This document shows, piece by piece, positions 1-11,876 of a DNA stretch of 64,000 nucleotides (its first letter is position 1; every line of letters begins with the position of its first letter). Under the pieces are notes generated by a model. That model searched no databases, was not told where the DNA came from, and saw nothing but the letters and a program-made list of their open reading frames with translations. The position numbers were made by a program, and so were the translations under genes. Source of the stretch: Kitasatospora paranensis (lineage in GTDB: Bacteria; Actinomycetota; Actinomycetes; Streptomycetales; Streptomycetaceae); NCBI RefSeq assembly GCF_039544005.1, contig NZ_BAABKV010000001.1:3720001-3784000 (forward strand). The letters run 5' to 3'.

Positions 1-2023
<2,023 letters not shown>

Positions 2024-2062
2024 GGTGGCTCGTTCTCTCTCTGTCTAGTGACGGGGTTCGGA

Positions 2063-2533
2063 CTACCAGCGGTAGTGCGCGAAGGCCTTGTTGGACTCGG
2101 CCATCTTGTGGGTGTCCTCGCGACGCTTCACCGAGGCGCCCAGACCGTTGCTGGCGTCCAGGATCTCGTTGAGCAGGCGCTCGGTCATGGTCTTCTCGCG
2201 ACGGGCGCGGGAGTAGCCGACGAGCCAGCGCAGCGCGAGGGTGTTGGCGCGGCCGGGCTTGACCTCGACCGGCACCTGGTAGGTGGCGCCACCGACACGG
2301 CGGGACTTGACCTCGAGGGTCGGCTTGACGTTCTCCAGGGCGCGCTTGAGCGCGACCACCGGGTCGGCGCCGGTCTTCTCGCGGACGCCCTCGAGGGCGC
2401 CGTACACGATCCGCTCGGCGGTGGAGCGCTTGCCGTGCAGCAGGATCTTGTTGACCAGCGAGGTCACCAGCGGGGAGCCGTAGACCGGGTCGATGATGAC
2501 CGGGCGCTTCGGGGCGGGGCCCTTACGAGGCAT
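2063..2533 (-). CDS. rpsG: 30S ribosomal protein S7
   Basis: Primary 16S rRNA-binding protein that nucleates assembly of the 30S head and lines the E site. It is 156 residues, the standard length, beginning [11 protein letters not shown] and ending FAHYRW as in other actinobacteria. The start is the ATG at 2531-2533, only two bases after the rpsL stop, so translation is probably coupled to rpsL. In enteric bacteria S7 is the translational repressor of this operon. No equivalent structure could be verified here. Second gene of the str operon. Confidence 0.98.
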   Translation of the reverse strand: MPRKGPAPKRPVIIDPVYGSPLVTSLVNKILLHGKRSTAERIVYGALEGVREKTGADPVVALKRALENVKPTLEVKSRRVGGATYQVPVEVKPGRANTLALRWLVGYSRARREKTMTERLLNEILDASNGLGASVKRREDTHKMAESNKAFAHYRW

Positions 2534-2535
2534 TC

Positions 2536-2907
2536 TTACTTCTCCTTCTTGGCGCCGTAGCGGCTGCGAGCCTGCTTGCGGTTCTTGACACCCTGGGTGT
2601 CGAGGGAACCGCGGATGATCTTGTAGCGGACACCAGGAAGGTCCTTCACACGACCACCGCGCACCAGCACGATGGAGTGCTCCTGCAGGTTGTGGCCCTC
2701 GCCCGGGATGTAAGCGGTGACCTCGATCCCGCTGGTGAGGCGCACACGGGCGACCTTACGAAGCGCCGAGTTCGGCTTCTTCGGGGTGGTCGTGTACACA
2801 CGCGTGCAGACGCCACGACGCTGCGGCGAGCCCTTGAGGGCGGGCGTCTTGTTCTTCTCGACCTTGTCCTGCCGGCCCTTTCGGACCAGCTGCTGGATCG
2901 TAGGCAC
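2536..2907 (-). CDS. rpsL: 30S ribosomal protein S12
   Basis: Decoding-centre protein of the 30S subunit. The reading frame is open far upstream, but the true start is the GTG at 2905-2907 giving [12 protein letters not shown] and 123 residues, the family length. Lysines 43 (in TPKKPNS) and 88 (in GRVKDLPG) are both wild type, so no classical streptomycin-resistance substitution is present. First gene of the str operon, preceded by a leader of about 220 nt from the promoter at 3138-3166. Confidence 0.98.
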   Translation of the reverse strand: MPTIQQLVRKGRQDKVEKNKTPALKGSPQRRGVCTRVYTTTPKKPNSALRKVARVRLTSGIEVTAYIPGEGHNLQEHSIVLVRGGRVKDLPGVRYKIIRGSLDTQGVKNRKQARSRYGAKKEK

Positions 2908-3306
2908 CGTTTCTCCGTTTTCTGTGTGCCAAGGCTGCGTAAAACTAACCTGTGGCGACCCCAACGCTCCGACCCACGCGGTCGGGTGTGTTGAGCCTCC
3001 TGGCGGAGGAATCACGGAATCCCATGAGCTAAGGACAGCGTCGGCGCTCGCACAGCGAGAGCGGTATGAGCGCTCTGCTCCGGCGGCCGGTCTACTGGCA
3101 CGCACAAGGACCCGGGGACACCCCAGGCACGAATCAGAGCGTACCTAGCGCATCGGCGGCGGTCAAAACAAATGCAACGCCGCAGCTCACCCGGGATGGC
3201 GCCGCGCCACCGGAACGTCCTGAGAACCTCCGACCGTCCTACCACACGGGGCCACGGGCTGCCACTCGGCGGCGCCCCGGCCCCGGCCTCCCGGACGGCG
3301 CGGGGG
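2908..3306. other. Intergenic region with str operon promoter and leader
   Basis: About 400 bases between rpsL and the DUF1707 gene without a credible coding sequence. It holds the str promoter at 3138-3166 and a leader of roughly 220 nt, with no obvious riboswitch. The leader starts in the more AT-rich stretch near 3131-3175. Confidence 0.6.
3138..3166 (-). promoter_or_regulatory. Promoter of the rpsL-rpsG-fusA operon
   Basis: Read on the minus strand, a -35 box TTGACC (3161-3166) and a -10 box TACGCT (3138-3143) are separated by exactly 17 bases. This matches the HrdB/sigma-70 consensus of streptomycete housekeeping promoters. The predicted start point is near 3131. Confidence 0.7.
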
Positions 3307-3899
3307 TCAGCCGCCCGCGGCCATCGACACGGCCATGAGCAGGAACAGCAGCGCCCACCCCCGACCGACAGCCAGCCGATCACCAGGCCGGCGGTGGCCA
3401 TCCCGTCGCCCTCCTCGCCGCTCTGCCGCAGCTGGTTCTTGGCGATGTGGCCGGTCACCACGGCGGGCACCCCGAGCATCCCGCCGGTCGGCAGGCAGAG
3501 CAGCCCGAGCACCATCGAGGCGACCGCCATGCCGTTGGTCCGCCGCGGGACGTAGGGCAGCGGCGGCGGCAGGAAGGTCTGCGGCACCATCGGGACGACC
3601 GGCACCGGGGCCTGCTGCGGGGCCACCATCGGACCGGACGGCAGGTCCGCCACCAGCTGCGCGAGCTGACCGTAGGTCTGCGCGCGGTGCGCGGCGTCGA
3701 ACCGCTGCGAGTACTCCTCCGCCGCCAGCCGCCCCTCGGCGTACGCCGCCTTCAGCACGTCCACCGTCCGCTCCCGGTCGGCGTGCGCGGCCCGCATCGC
3801 GGACTGCGGGGTCGGGGCAGGCTGCCAGGCCTGCTGTCCGTACGGGTGCTGCGGCTGCTGAGGCTGCTGCCCCCACGGCTGTACGGCCACTGCGGCCAC
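3307..3899 (-). CDS. DUF1707 / DUF4190 small membrane protein (frame break near C-terminus)
   Basis: Function unknown. The N-terminal Q/P-rich stretch leads into a DUF1707-type segment (residues about 38-85, with ADRERTVDVLKAAYAEGRL), the short helical domain common on actinobacterial membrane and cell-surface proteins. A C-terminal DUF4190-like part follows with two hydrophobic segments (AVASMVLGLLCL and the tail LLFLLMAVSMAAGG). The start taken is GTG at 3897-3899. The frame breaks at the C5 run 3358-3362. Restoring one base joins GWLSVG directly to the hydrophobic tail and its stop at 3307, giving about 197 residues. Transcribed divergently from the DUF2786 gene. Confidence 0.75.
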
Positions 3900-4108
3900 C
3901 TCCCGACGCCCCGTCGCGCGGTCCCCGCGCGTGTGCCTACAGGATGCAGGACGAGTGGGCGGGTCGAGTAGTTGCCGATCCGCCGTTCCGGCTTCGCCGG
4001 TGACGACCCGGCAGGGTCCGGGGCGCCCGCCGCCGGGTCGCGCCGGCCGGGCGGCCCGCGCGCTCCGGCATCATGGAGCGGGGATCGGCACCGAACGCAG
4101 GAGACACC

Positions 4109-5398
4109 GTGGGCAGGCGCAGCAGCAGGGACGAGCAGGGCTCGGCCGCCGACGGGCTGCTGGCGCAGGCGGTGCAGCAGGTCGTGGCGGCGCAGCCGGA
4201 CGGGCTGGACCTCGCGCTGGACGTCGGTGCGTCGCTGCTGGCGGCGTCGGCCGAGCGGTGGCCGCAGGTGAGCCGGGCCCTGCTCGGGCACGCGGAGCAG
4301 GCGGTGGGCCGGTGCTGGGCGGCGGGGTGGCGGCCGGCCGACCTGGTGCGGGTGGTGCGGCGCGAGCTCGGGGCGGCGCACCTGGCGCTGGCGGTGGACC
4401 TGATCGCGGCGGAGGGCCGGCGGCACGCTGCGGCCGCGCTGGACCGGCGCTGGCACGAGCAGCTGCGGGAGCTGGCCGTCGAGGTGTGGTGGGCGGACGA
4501 CGCGGAGTTCCTGTCGGAGTTCGGCGGCCGGCAGCGGCTGGACCGGTTCGCAGTGGCGACGGCGGCGCTGGAGCTGCTGCGGGCGTGGGCGCTGCTGCCG
4601 CCGGTGGCGCCGGTCGGGCCGGCGCCCGGCCGCAGTGCGGTGGCGTCGAACGTGCGGGTCGCGGGCGAGCCGCGGATGCTCGGCCGGATCCGGGCGCTGC
4701 TGGCCAAGGCCGAGTCGACGGAGTTCCCGGAGGAGGCGGAGGCGCTGTCCGCCAAGGCCCAGCAGCTGATGGCGCAGCACTCGATCGACGATGCGCTGCT
4801 GTCGGTGGGGGCGCCGTCGAAGGACTCTCCCGCGGCGCTGCGGATCGGGATCGACAACCCGTACGAGAGCCCGAAGGCGATGCTGCTGGACGCGGTGGCC
4901 GCGGCGAACCGGTGCCGGGTGGTGTGGGCGAAGGAGTTCGGCTTCTGCACCATCATCGGGTTCGACGGGGACCTGGACGCGGTGGAGCTGCTGTACACCT
5001 CGTTGCTGGTGCAGGCGACGGCGACGATGAGCCGGGCCGGCAGCCGTCGGCACCGGGACGGCGCGCCGCGGACGAAGGCCTTCCGGCAGTCGTTCCTGAT
5101 CTCGTACGCGGCACGGATCCGCGAGCGGCTGTCCGAGGCGGTCGAGCAGGCCACCGCGGACGCGGCGGCCGGACGCCACCTCCGGGAGGACGGCACGGCG
5201 GAGCAGGTGGTGCCGGACGAGCGGCTGCTGCCGGTGCTGGCCGCCCGGGAGCAGGCGGTGGACGACACGGTGGGCAGGATGTTCCCGAAACTGGTGTCCC
5301 AGCGGGTGCGGGTGAGCGACGGTGAGGGGTGGATGGCCGGACGGGCCGCCGCCGACCGGGCGGCGCTGCACGGCGGGGCGGGCGAGATCCGGCGCTGA
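4109..5398 (+). CDS. DUF2786 domain protein
   Basis: Conserved actinobacterial protein of unknown function, about 429 residues. The DUF2786 segment begins near residue 190 with LGRIRALLAKAESTEFPEEA followed by LSAKAQQLMAQHSID. The N-terminal third is a helical region rich in Leu/Ala/Arg without a recognised fold. The start chosen is GTG 4109, because AGGAG lies five bases upstream and an earlier in-frame ATG at 4073 has no such site. It is followed 34 bases later by an ADP-ribosylglycohydrolase gene in the same direction. A nucleic-acid or stress role has been suggested for such proteins, but nothing here proves it. Confidence 0.8.
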   Translation: MGRRSSRDEQGSAADGLLAQAVQQVVAAQPDGLDLALDVGASLLAASAERWPQVSRALLGHAEQAVGRCWAAGWRPADLVRVVRRELGAAHLALAVDLIAAEGRRHAAAALDRRWHEQLRELAVEVWWADDAEFLSEFGGRQRLDRFAVATAALELLRAWALLPPVAPVGPAPGRSAVASNVRVAGEPRMLGRIRALLAKAESTEFPEEAEALSAKAQQLMAQHSIDDALLSVGAPSKDSPAALRIGIDNPYESPKAMLLDAVAAANRCRVVWAKEFGFCTIIGFDGDLDAVELLYTSLLVQATATMSRAGSRRHRDGAPRTKAFRQSFLISYAARIRERLSEAVEQATADAAAGRHLREDGTAEQVVPDERLLPVLAAREQAVDDTVGRMFPKLVSQRVRVSDGEGWMAGRAAADRAALHGGAGEIRR

Positions 5399-5432
5399 GG
5401 CCGGGTCGCCGGAGGATCGACGAGGGGGACGG

Positions 5433-6467
5433 ATGACGGCTTACCGGGACCGGGTGCGCGGTGCGCTGCTGGGGGGCGCGGTCGGCGACGCGCTGGGCTG
5501 GCCGGTGGAGTTCCAGCGGCTCGACCAGATCCGGGCGCGGTTCGGCCCGGACGGGGTGACCGGGCTGCCGGGCCGCGGCGGGGCGGAGGGGGACCAGGTC
5601 ACCGACGACACCCAGATGACGCTGTTCACGGCGGAGGGGCTGCTGCGGGGCGCCACGCCGGCGGCGCTGCACGCGGCGTACCACCGCTGGCTGCTGACGC
5701 AGCGGCTGTCCGGGCCGGAGCGGCAGCCGGACGGCTGGCTGCTGGGGCATCCGTTCCTGTACGCGTCGCGGGCGCCGGGCAACGCCTGTACGAGCGGGAT
5801 CGCGGGGTGGCCGCGGTACGTGCCGGCGGCGCCGTTCGGCTCGGCCGGTCCGGTGAACCCGCACTCCAAGGGGTGCGGGACGGTGATGCGTTCGGCGCCG
5901 TTCGGGCTGCTGCGGCTGGGTGCGGACGACGCGTTCCGGCTGGCCGCGGAGTGTGCGCAGCTGACCCACGGTCATCCGACCGGCTACCTGGCGGCGGGCG
6001 CCTTCGCGGCGCTGGTGGAGCGGGTGGTGGCGGGGGTGCCGCTGCCGGAGGCGGTGGCGGCGGTGATCGACCAGGCCGCGGCGTTCCCGGGCGGCGGGGA
6101 GCTGGTGGAGGCGCTGCGGCGGGCGGTGCGGGTGGCCGGTGAGGGCGGTGCGTCGGCGGAGGCGGTCGAGCGGGTGGGGCTGGGCTGGATCGCGGAGGAG
6201 TGCCTGGCGATCGCGGTGTACTGCGCGTTGGCGGCGGGCCCGCGGGAGGCGCTGCTGCTGTCGGTGAACCACTCCGGGGACAGCGACTCCACCGGCGCGG
6301 TCTGCGGGAACCTGGTCGGCGCGGTCTACGGCCTGTCGGGGCTGCCCGCCGAGTGGACGGGCGGGGTGGAGGGCCGGGAGGTGCTGCTGCGGGTGGCGGA
6401 CGATCTGGTGGCGTGCGCGGAGGGCGACCGTGCGGTGCTCGGTGCGCGTTACCCGGTGTCGGTGTGA
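5433..6467 (+). CDS. ADP-ribosylglycohydrolase family protein (first copy)
   Basis: Member of the DraG/ARH family, which removes ADP-ribose from proteins or small molecules using a two-metal centre. At 344 residues it is a full-length single domain. The N-terminal signature is RGALLGGAVGDALGWPVEF, the first metal ligands are in TDDTQMTL (residue about 54), and the second set is in SGDSDSTGAVCGNLVG near residue 280. The start is ATG 5433 with a purine-rich GGGGGA upstream. It is followed 25 bases later by a VWA protein, so the two are probably co-transcribed. A second family member is encoded convergently at 7232-8230. The substrate cannot be told from sequence. Confidence 0.88.
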   Translation: MTAYRDRVRGALLGGAVGDALGWPVEFQRLDQIRARFGPDGVTGLPGRGGAEGDQVTDDTQMTLFTAEGLLRGATPAALHAAYHRWLLTQRLSGPERQPDGWLLGHPFLYASRAPGNACTSGIAGWPRYVPAAPFGSAGPVNPHSKGCGTVMRSAPFGLLRLGADDAFRLAAECAQLTHGHPTGYLAAGAFAALVERVVAGVPLPEAVAAVIDQAAAFPGGGELVEALRRAVRVAGEGGASAEAVERVGLGWIAEECLAIAVYCALAAGPREALLLSVNHSGDSDSTGAVCGNLVGAVYGLSGLPAEWTGGVEGREVLLRVADDLVACAEGDRAVLGARYPVSV

Positions 6468-6492
6468 CGGGCTCCGTGCCGGGGCGGCCGGC

Positions 6493-7209
6493 ATGGCGCT
6501 GAGCCCGGAGAGGGTCGCGGCCGAGGCGCCGGGGCTGGTGAGCCTGTACAAGAGTGCCCGGGACGGGGTGGCGCGCGCGGGCCTGGGCGGGGTCCGGGCT
6601 GCGGTGTACCTGGTGCTGGACCGGTCGGGGTCGATGCGGCCCTTCTACCGGGACGGCACGGTGCAGCACTTCGCCGAGCAGGTGCTGGCGCTCTCCGCGC
6701 ACCTGGACGACGACGGCCGGGTGCCGGTGGTGTTCTTCTCCACCGCGGTGGACGGGGTCGCCGAGCTGGAGCTGGGCGGCTACCGGGACCGGATCGGCGC
6801 CCTGCACGCCTCGTACGGGCACATGGGGCGGACCAACTACCACCTGGCGATGAAGGCGGTGATCCGGCACTACCTGATGTCGGGTGCCGTCGAGCCGGCG
6901 CTGGTGGTGTTCCAGACGGACGGCGGCCCGAGTGCGCGGGGCGCGGCCCGGGAGTTGCTCTGCCTGGCCGCCGAACTGCCGGTGTTCTGGCAGTTCGTGG
7001 GGTTCGGCGACCCGGCCGACCAGGAGTTCTCGTTCCTCCACCGGCTGGACGAACTGCCGGTGCCGGGGGCCCGGTTGGTGGACAACGCGGGGTTCTTCCC
7101 GGCCGGCGCAGATCCGCGCCTGGTGGCCGACGCGGAGCTGTACGACCGGCTGCTGGCGGGCTTCGGCGACTGGCTGGCCGAGGCCCGCGCGGCGGGGGTG
7201 CTGGCCTAG
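6493..7209 (+). CDS. VWA-domain protein (TerF/TerY-like)
   Basis: A 238-residue cytoplasmic von Willebrand factor A protein. The metal-ion-dependent adhesion motif DRSGSM is near residue 43, the Thr of the fold is in GHMGRTNYHLAM, and the conserved Asp is in VFQTDGGPS. This domain is the one found in tellurite/stress-response (Ter) loci, where it acts as a metal-dependent protein-binding module. There is no signal peptide or membrane segment. It lies 25 bases after an ADP-ribosylglycohydrolase gene and converges on another, suggesting a shared function. No terD-type genes are nearby in the window. Confidence 0.82.
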   Translation: MALSPERVAAEAPGLVSLYKSARDGVARAGLGGVRAAVYLVLDRSGSMRPFYRDGTVQHFAEQVLALSAHLDDDGRVPVVFFSTAVDGVAELELGGYRDRIGALHASYGHMGRTNYHLAMKAVIRHYLMSGAVEPALVVFQTDGGPSARGAARELLCLAAELPVFWQFVGFGDPADQEFSFLHRLDELPVPGARLVDNAGFFPAGADPRLVADAELYDRLLAGFGDWLAEARAAGVLA

Positions 7210-7231
7210 GGCCTGGGCACCCTCGCGCGGG

Positions 7232-8230
7232 TCAGTCCCAGAGGGCGCCGAGGGCGAGCAGTTCGTCGCGGTACTCGATGCGGCCGGCCCACTCCTCGGG
7301 CCAGGCCGCCTCGCCGTGGCGGGCGCCGGCGAAGGCGCCGGTGAGGCAGGCGATGGAGTCGGAGTCGCCGCTGGAGTACGCGGCGCGGCGGACGGCGGCC
7401 ACCGGGTCGTCCGGGAGCAGCAGGAAGCAGAGCAGCGCGGTGGCGAAGGCCTCCTCGGCGATCCAGCCCTCGCCGGTGATCTCGCACGGGTCGGTCTCGA
7501 CGGAGGGGCGGGCGAGCGCGGCGTCGAGCCGGTCGAGGACGAAGAGGCAGTCCGCCCAACCGCGGGCGATGAATTCCTCGGGGCTGTGGTCCTGGGCGTG
7601 GGCGGCGAGGTCGCCGAGCCAGAAAGCGTCGTAGCGGCTGCGGTTGGCGTGCGCGTGCTGCCGCAGCCGGGCCGGCAGTTCGGCGGGCGGCGTGCCGTCG
7701 GCGAGCAGCCGGACGGTGTACGCGGTGAGTTCGCTCGCGGCGAGCGCGGTCGGGTGGCCGTGCGTGAGCGCGGACTGGAGCTGGGCCGGTCCGGCGAGCT
7801 GGCCGATCGTCAGGTCGCGCACCAGGCCGAGCGGGGCGACCCGCATGTTGGCGCCGCAGCCCTTGGAGCCGACGTCACTGGCCTCCTGCCAGCGGCGCTC
7901 GGCCTTGCTGAGGCGCCAACACGAGCGCAGGCAGGTCGCGCCCGGGGCGCGGTTGTTGGCGGGCGAGCGCCACCAGTCGACGAACTCCTCGCGCACCGGC
8001 CGCTCCAGGCGCAGCGGGGTGAGCGGGCCGCGCTCCAGGGCGGTGCGCAGGCCGCGGCCGAGGGCGAGGGTCATCTGGGTGTCGTCGGTGACCAGGGCGG
8101 GCTCGGGGAGCGGGAGTCGGCGCCAGTCGGGGCAGTACGCCGCGACGTGCTCGATCTCCTCGAACTCGGTGGGGTGCCCGAGGGCGTCGCCGATCGCCAG
8201 CCCCAGCAGTGCTCCGGTCGCCGCGCCCAT
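7232..8230 (-). CDS. ADP-ribosylglycohydrolase family protein (second copy)
   Basis: Second DraG/ARH-type hydrolase, 332 residues, only distantly similar to the copy at 5433-6467, so this is not a recent duplication. Key motifs are ATGALLGLAIGDALGHPTEF at the N-terminus, metal-binding TDDTQMTL near residue 49 and SSGDSDSIACLTGAFAGA near residue 290. The start is the ATG at 8228-8230. It faces the VWA gene convergently with a 22-base gap. Nine bases upstream of its start lies the stop of the P450 gene, so it probably shares a transcript with the P450. Confidence 0.88.
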   Translation of the reverse strand: MGAATGALLGLAIGDALGHPTEFEEIEHVAAYCPDWRRLPLPEPALVTDDTQMTLALGRGLRTALERGPLTPLRLERPVREEFVDWWRSPANNRAPGATCLRSCWRLSKAERRWQEASDVGSKGCGANMRVAPLGLVRDLTIGQLAGPAQLQSALTHGHPTALAASELTAYTVRLLADGTPPAELPARLRQHAHANRSRYDAFWLGDLAAHAQDHSPEEFIARGWADCLFVLDRLDAALARPSVETDPCEITGEGWIAEEAFATALLCFLLLPDDPVAAVRRAAYSSGDSDSIACLTGAFAGARHGEAAWPEEWAGRIEYRDELLALGALWD

Positions 8231-8239
8231 GGCCCCTCC

Positions 8240-9447
8240 TCAGATCTCGACCAGGAGCTCCTGGAGCCCCCGGATGACGTAGCCGGGTCGCCACCGGGGC
8301 TCGCGGACGAGCCGCAGGCCCGGCGCGCGCCGCAGCAGTGCGCCGTACGACTCGGCGAGCTCCATTCTGGCGAGCGGGGCTCCGAGGCAGAAGTGAATTC
8401 CGGCGCCGAAGGTGATGTGCGGGTTGTCGGTGCGGCCGACGTCGAGCCGGTCGGGGTCGGTGAAGCGCTCCGGGTCGCTGTTGGCGGAGCCGAAGAGCAG
8501 GGCGACCTCGCTGCCGCGCGGGATGAGAGTGCCGCCGACCTCGATGTCCTCCAGCACCCAGCGTTCGAACATCTGGAGCGGGGTGTCGTAGCGCATCAGC
8601 TCCTCGACGGCGGTGGGCAGGAGTGCGTCCACGGCGCCGCGGAGCCGGGCGAGCTGGCCGGGGTTGCGGAACAGCGCCCACCAGCCGTTGCCGGTGGTGT
8701 TGACGGTGGCTTCGTGGCCGGCGTTGAGCAGCAGGACGCAGGTGGAGACGGTCTCCTGCTCGCTGAGCACGTCGCCGTCGTCGGTGACCAGGGCGAGGGC
8801 GCTGATCAGGTCGTCGCCCGGGTCGGTGCGGCGGGCGCGGATCAGGGCGCGCAGGTAGTCGGAGAACTCGGTGCTGGCGCGGACGGCCCGCCGGGCGGTC
8901 TCCTCGCCCGGGTTGAGTTCGAACATGCCGGTGATGTCGGCGGACCAGGGCCGCAGCAGGTGCCGGTCGCTCTCGGGGACGCCGAGCATTTCGGCGATCA
9001 CGGCGACCGGGAGGGTTCGGCGACGGTGGCGACGAGGTCGCCGCCGCCGTCCGCGAGCAGGTCGTCGACGAGCCGGCCGGCGAGGCGGGCGACGGTGGGC
9101 CGCAGCGCCTCGACCATGCGCGGGGTGAAGGCCTTGGCGACGAGGCGGCGGATCCGGGTGTGGTCCGGGGCCTCCAGGTCGAGCAGGCCGTGGTCGTTGA
9201 GGGTGTGGAACGGCTCGTGGGCGGGGTCGGGGGCGGGGCGGCCGAATTCCTCGTGGGTGAAGCGGTGGGTGTAGGTGCGGCCGAGCCGCCGGTCGCGCAG
9301 CAGGGCGGAGACGTCGGCGTGACGGGAGATCAGCCACTGTCCGCTGGGTTCGTAGAAGTGGACGGGGGTCTTCTCCCGGAGCTCCGCGTAGGCGTCGTAG
9401 GGGTGGGCGACGAAGGCGGGCGACCACGGGTCGAAGGCTGCTGCCAT
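8240..9447 (-). CDS. Cytochrome P450 (frame break near residue 145)
   Basis: Haem-thiolate monooxygenase of the bacterial class I type, about 402 residues once the frame is restored. The heme loop is FGAGIHFCLGAPLARME with the Cys ligand, the I-helix motif is NAGHEATVN, and the K-helix ExxR lies in AVEELMRYDTPLQ. The start is the ATG at 9445-9447 with GGGAG seven bases upstream. The frame breaks at 9013-9015 (G3 run). One added base joins VATVAEP to LPVAVIAEMLGVP, a conserved P450 segment. No dedicated ferredoxin or reductase gene is adjacent. Substrate unknown. Convergent or divergent neighbours give no pathway link. Confidence 0.88.
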
Positions 9448-9701
9448 GGGTGAACTCCCTGCTGCTCGGGGCGCTGACATGCTACGCGCGTCATCCCACG
9501 CGGGGGCCCGTCCCGGTCGGCGGGCGGCCTGGTAGCGTGCCCGCCCAGAGAATTCGAACGCGTTCAGGGGTGGAGCCGCGCCGCGGCCGCGCGCGTTCGG
9601 GGGCCGGGGGGCCAGGGGTGCGTCGCAGCACGGGCAGTCGCAGTACGGGCAGGGGGATCGCGGGCAGTCGGATCGCGGATGCGCGGGGCGCGGGCCGTCG
9701 G

Positions 9702-10917
9702 ATGGGCGGTGGCCGGCTCAGGGGCGGCCGGCTGGTGGCCGTCGTGCCCGTCGCCGTCCTGCTGGCCGCCGTGCCGGCCTGCCGACCCGGTGGCGGGCCG
9801 ACGCCGACCGGGCCGCAAAGCGCCGCGGCGGGCCCGGTGGTACCGGGCGTCGGCGGTTCGATCGCCGGGCCGGGGCGGCTGGTCATCGCCTGGTGCGACC
9901 GCTGGGGGTCGCCTCGCCGACCACCGCCGGCGGCAAGGCCGACCTGGTGACCGTGCACGCGTACGGCATGGACGAGCACCGGCCGCTGGAGGGGCGTTCC
10001 GCCGTCCTGCCGGACGGCGCCACCGCGCCGGGGCTGTGCGGGCCGCCCCGGTCCACCTCCGCCGCCGCCGACCGGCAGATGTTCAATGCCGACCTCACGC
10101 TGCTGGCCGGTACCGTCCCCGCGCCGGGCGGCGGCCGGGCCGCCGCCGCGTTCGCGCTCTCCGACGGGCGGGCCACCGCCCCGGAGCCGGGCACGGTGGC
10201 CGACGGACGCGGGCCGCTGTTCCGCACCGGGAGCTCCGCCCTCTGGTACGCCCGGGCCGACGGCCGGGTCGCCGCCCACGACCTCGCGGTGCCCGGGGCC
10301 GCACCGGCGCCCCAAGGGCAGGTACCGGGGCCGGACTTCGCGCTGGACGGCGACAGGGTCTGGTCCCGGCGTCCGCTGGAGACCAAGGCCGACGGGGTGG
10401 TCGTCGTGCCCGGCGGCGAGGTCGCCGCCGGGGAGGCGGGCGGCGGCGCGGTGCTCTGGCACCGCACCGACCCGGCGTCCTCCTACGGGCAGCAGTACGT
10501 CGAGCCGGTGCGGCTCGGCCGCGGCGACAGTGGTTCCGGGCTGCCCGGCGCCGACCAGCTGCCCCGGTGCTGGCCCCGGCTCTGGCTCGGTCCGCGGACC
10601 CTGCTCTGCATCTCGGCGGACAACCTCTACCGGGTGACGCTCGCCGACGACTTCGGTGCCGTCCGGCAGGCCGAGCCGCTGCTGCCCGCCGGCGGCCCCG
10701 CACCACCGACGCGGTGGCCTCCCCCGACGGGCGGTCCCTCGCGTACCTCACCGCACAGGACGGCGAGACCTCGCTGTACCGGCTGGACCTGGCAGCCGGT
10801 GCCCGGCCCGTGCGGGTCTCCCGGATCCCGTCCGCCGGGCCGATTCCCTCGGACAGTGCCCGCACCGTCCTGCCGGGCACCGACCGGGGCGCGCCCCGTC
10901 TGATCGCCTGGCTGTGA
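9702..10917 (+). CDS. Probable secreted PD40/TolB-like beta-propeller protein (two frame breaks)
   Basis: Reconstructed from three successive frames. The N-terminal part has a hydrophobic signal-like segment (VAVVPVAVLLAAVPAC) that may be a signal peptide or lipobox. The middle part (from about 9893) has repeated short beta-type stretches. The C-terminal part carries a PD40/WD40-like repeat, AVASPDGRSLAYLTAQDGE. Breaks lie near 9893-9915 and in the C4 run 10696-10699, each consistent with one missing base, giving about 405 residues. The start at ATG 9702 is uncertain because no good ribosome binding site is visible. It ends eight bases before the convergent sirtuin gene. It could be a genuine pseudogene, but see the window-wide frameshift pattern. 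Confidence 0.55.
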
Positions 10918-10924
10918 CGGGGGT

Positions 10925-11668
10925 TCAGGCCCGGCTGTCGGCGATGATCCGGCGGACGAGCGCCGGCAGTGCGGTGGAGATCGGCTTGCGGATCACCTCG
11001 TCCGCCAGCGGGTCGTAGGGGGTCGGCTCGGCGTTGACGATCACCAGTCGGGCCCCCGCGTCCACGGCGAGGCGGACGAGTCCGGCCACCGGGTGGACCT
11101 TGAGCAGGGTGCCCACCGCGACGAACAGGTCGCAGTTCTGGGCGACGGCCTCGGCGTTGCCCAGGACCACCGGGTCGAGGGTCTCGCCGAACATCACGGT
11201 GCACGGCTTCAGCACGCCGCCGCAGGCCGTGCAGGCGGGGTCGGCCTCGCCGGCCGCGACCCGCGCCAGGACGTCGGCCGTCGCCCCGCGCGCGCCGCAC
11301 CCGACGCACTGCACCTGCTGCGCGGTGCCGTGCAGTTCGAAGACCTTGCGGTCGGGCAGGCCGGAACGCTGGTGCAGGCCGTCGACGTTCTGCGTCAGCA
11401 CCCGCACCGGCAGTCCGCTGCGCTCCAGTTCGACCAGGGCGAGGTGCCCGGCGTTGGGCCCGGTGACGGCCGCGGCGACGTCGCGCCGCATCAGCCAGGA
11501 CCGCCGGCGCACGTCCGGGTCGGCGAGGTACGGGCCGATGGTGACGATTTCCTGCGCGCTCGGGTCCCGCTGCCAGAGGCCCTGCGGGCCGCGGTAGTCG
11601 GGGATGCCGGAGTCGGTGGAGATCCCCGCGCCGGTCAGCACGGCGACCAGGGGTCGCTTGGCGTTCAT
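10925..11668 (-). CDS. cobB: NAD-dependent protein deacylase, sirtuin (SIR2 family)
   Basis: Removes acetyl or other acyl groups from lysines, consuming NAD+ and giving nicotinamide and O-acyl-ADP-ribose. It has 247 residues, the bacterial single-domain length. Visible motifs are the NAD-binding GAGISTDSGIPDYRG at residue 13, TQNVDGLHQRSG, the catalytic His in ELHGTAQQ, and the zinc pairs CVGC and CTAC. The start is the ATG at 11666-11668. The Ala-Tyr-Arg pocket of class III desuccinylases is not evident, so a deacetylase is more likely. In actinobacteria such enzymes reactivate acetylated acyl-CoA synthetases. The symbol is used in the general sense. Confidence 0.92.
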   Translation of the reverse strand: MNAKRPLVAVLTGAGISTDSGIPDYRGPQGLWQRDPSAQEIVTIGPYLADPDVRRRSWLMRRDVAAAVTGPNAGHLALVELERSGLPVRVLTQNVDGLHQRSGLPDRKVFELHGTAQQVQCVGCGARGATADVLARVAAGEADPACTACGGVLKPCTVMFGETLDPVVLGNAEAVAQNCDLFVAVGTLLKVHPVAGLVRLAVDAGARLVIVNAEPTPYDPLADEVIRKPISTALPALVRRIIADSRA

Positions 11669-11876
11669 GGCCGGGACGGTACGCGGCGTGCGAAGGCCCG
11701 CGCCACCGAAAAACCGGGTGCGCGCCGACTGCGACCTGCTGCGGGTGCGCCGCGAGCACGCCTACCTCGTCCCGGCGGGCGCCGTGCTGCCCTTGACCCC
11801 GCGCGGACCGGTCCTCCGGATGCGCTGACGGCCGGGCCCGGCCGCGACACCCGGCGGGGGCCCGGGCGGGAACGCC

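Noticed and set aside
2536..3105. N-terminally extended S12 from an upstream start
   Set aside because: Family length and sequence place the start at GTG 2907. The extension would also cover the leader.
11690..11828. Short plus-strand frame ending in LLRVRREHAYLVPAG
   Set aside because: No start signal, no recognisable domain and only about 45 codons. It could be a gene remnant but cannot be supported.
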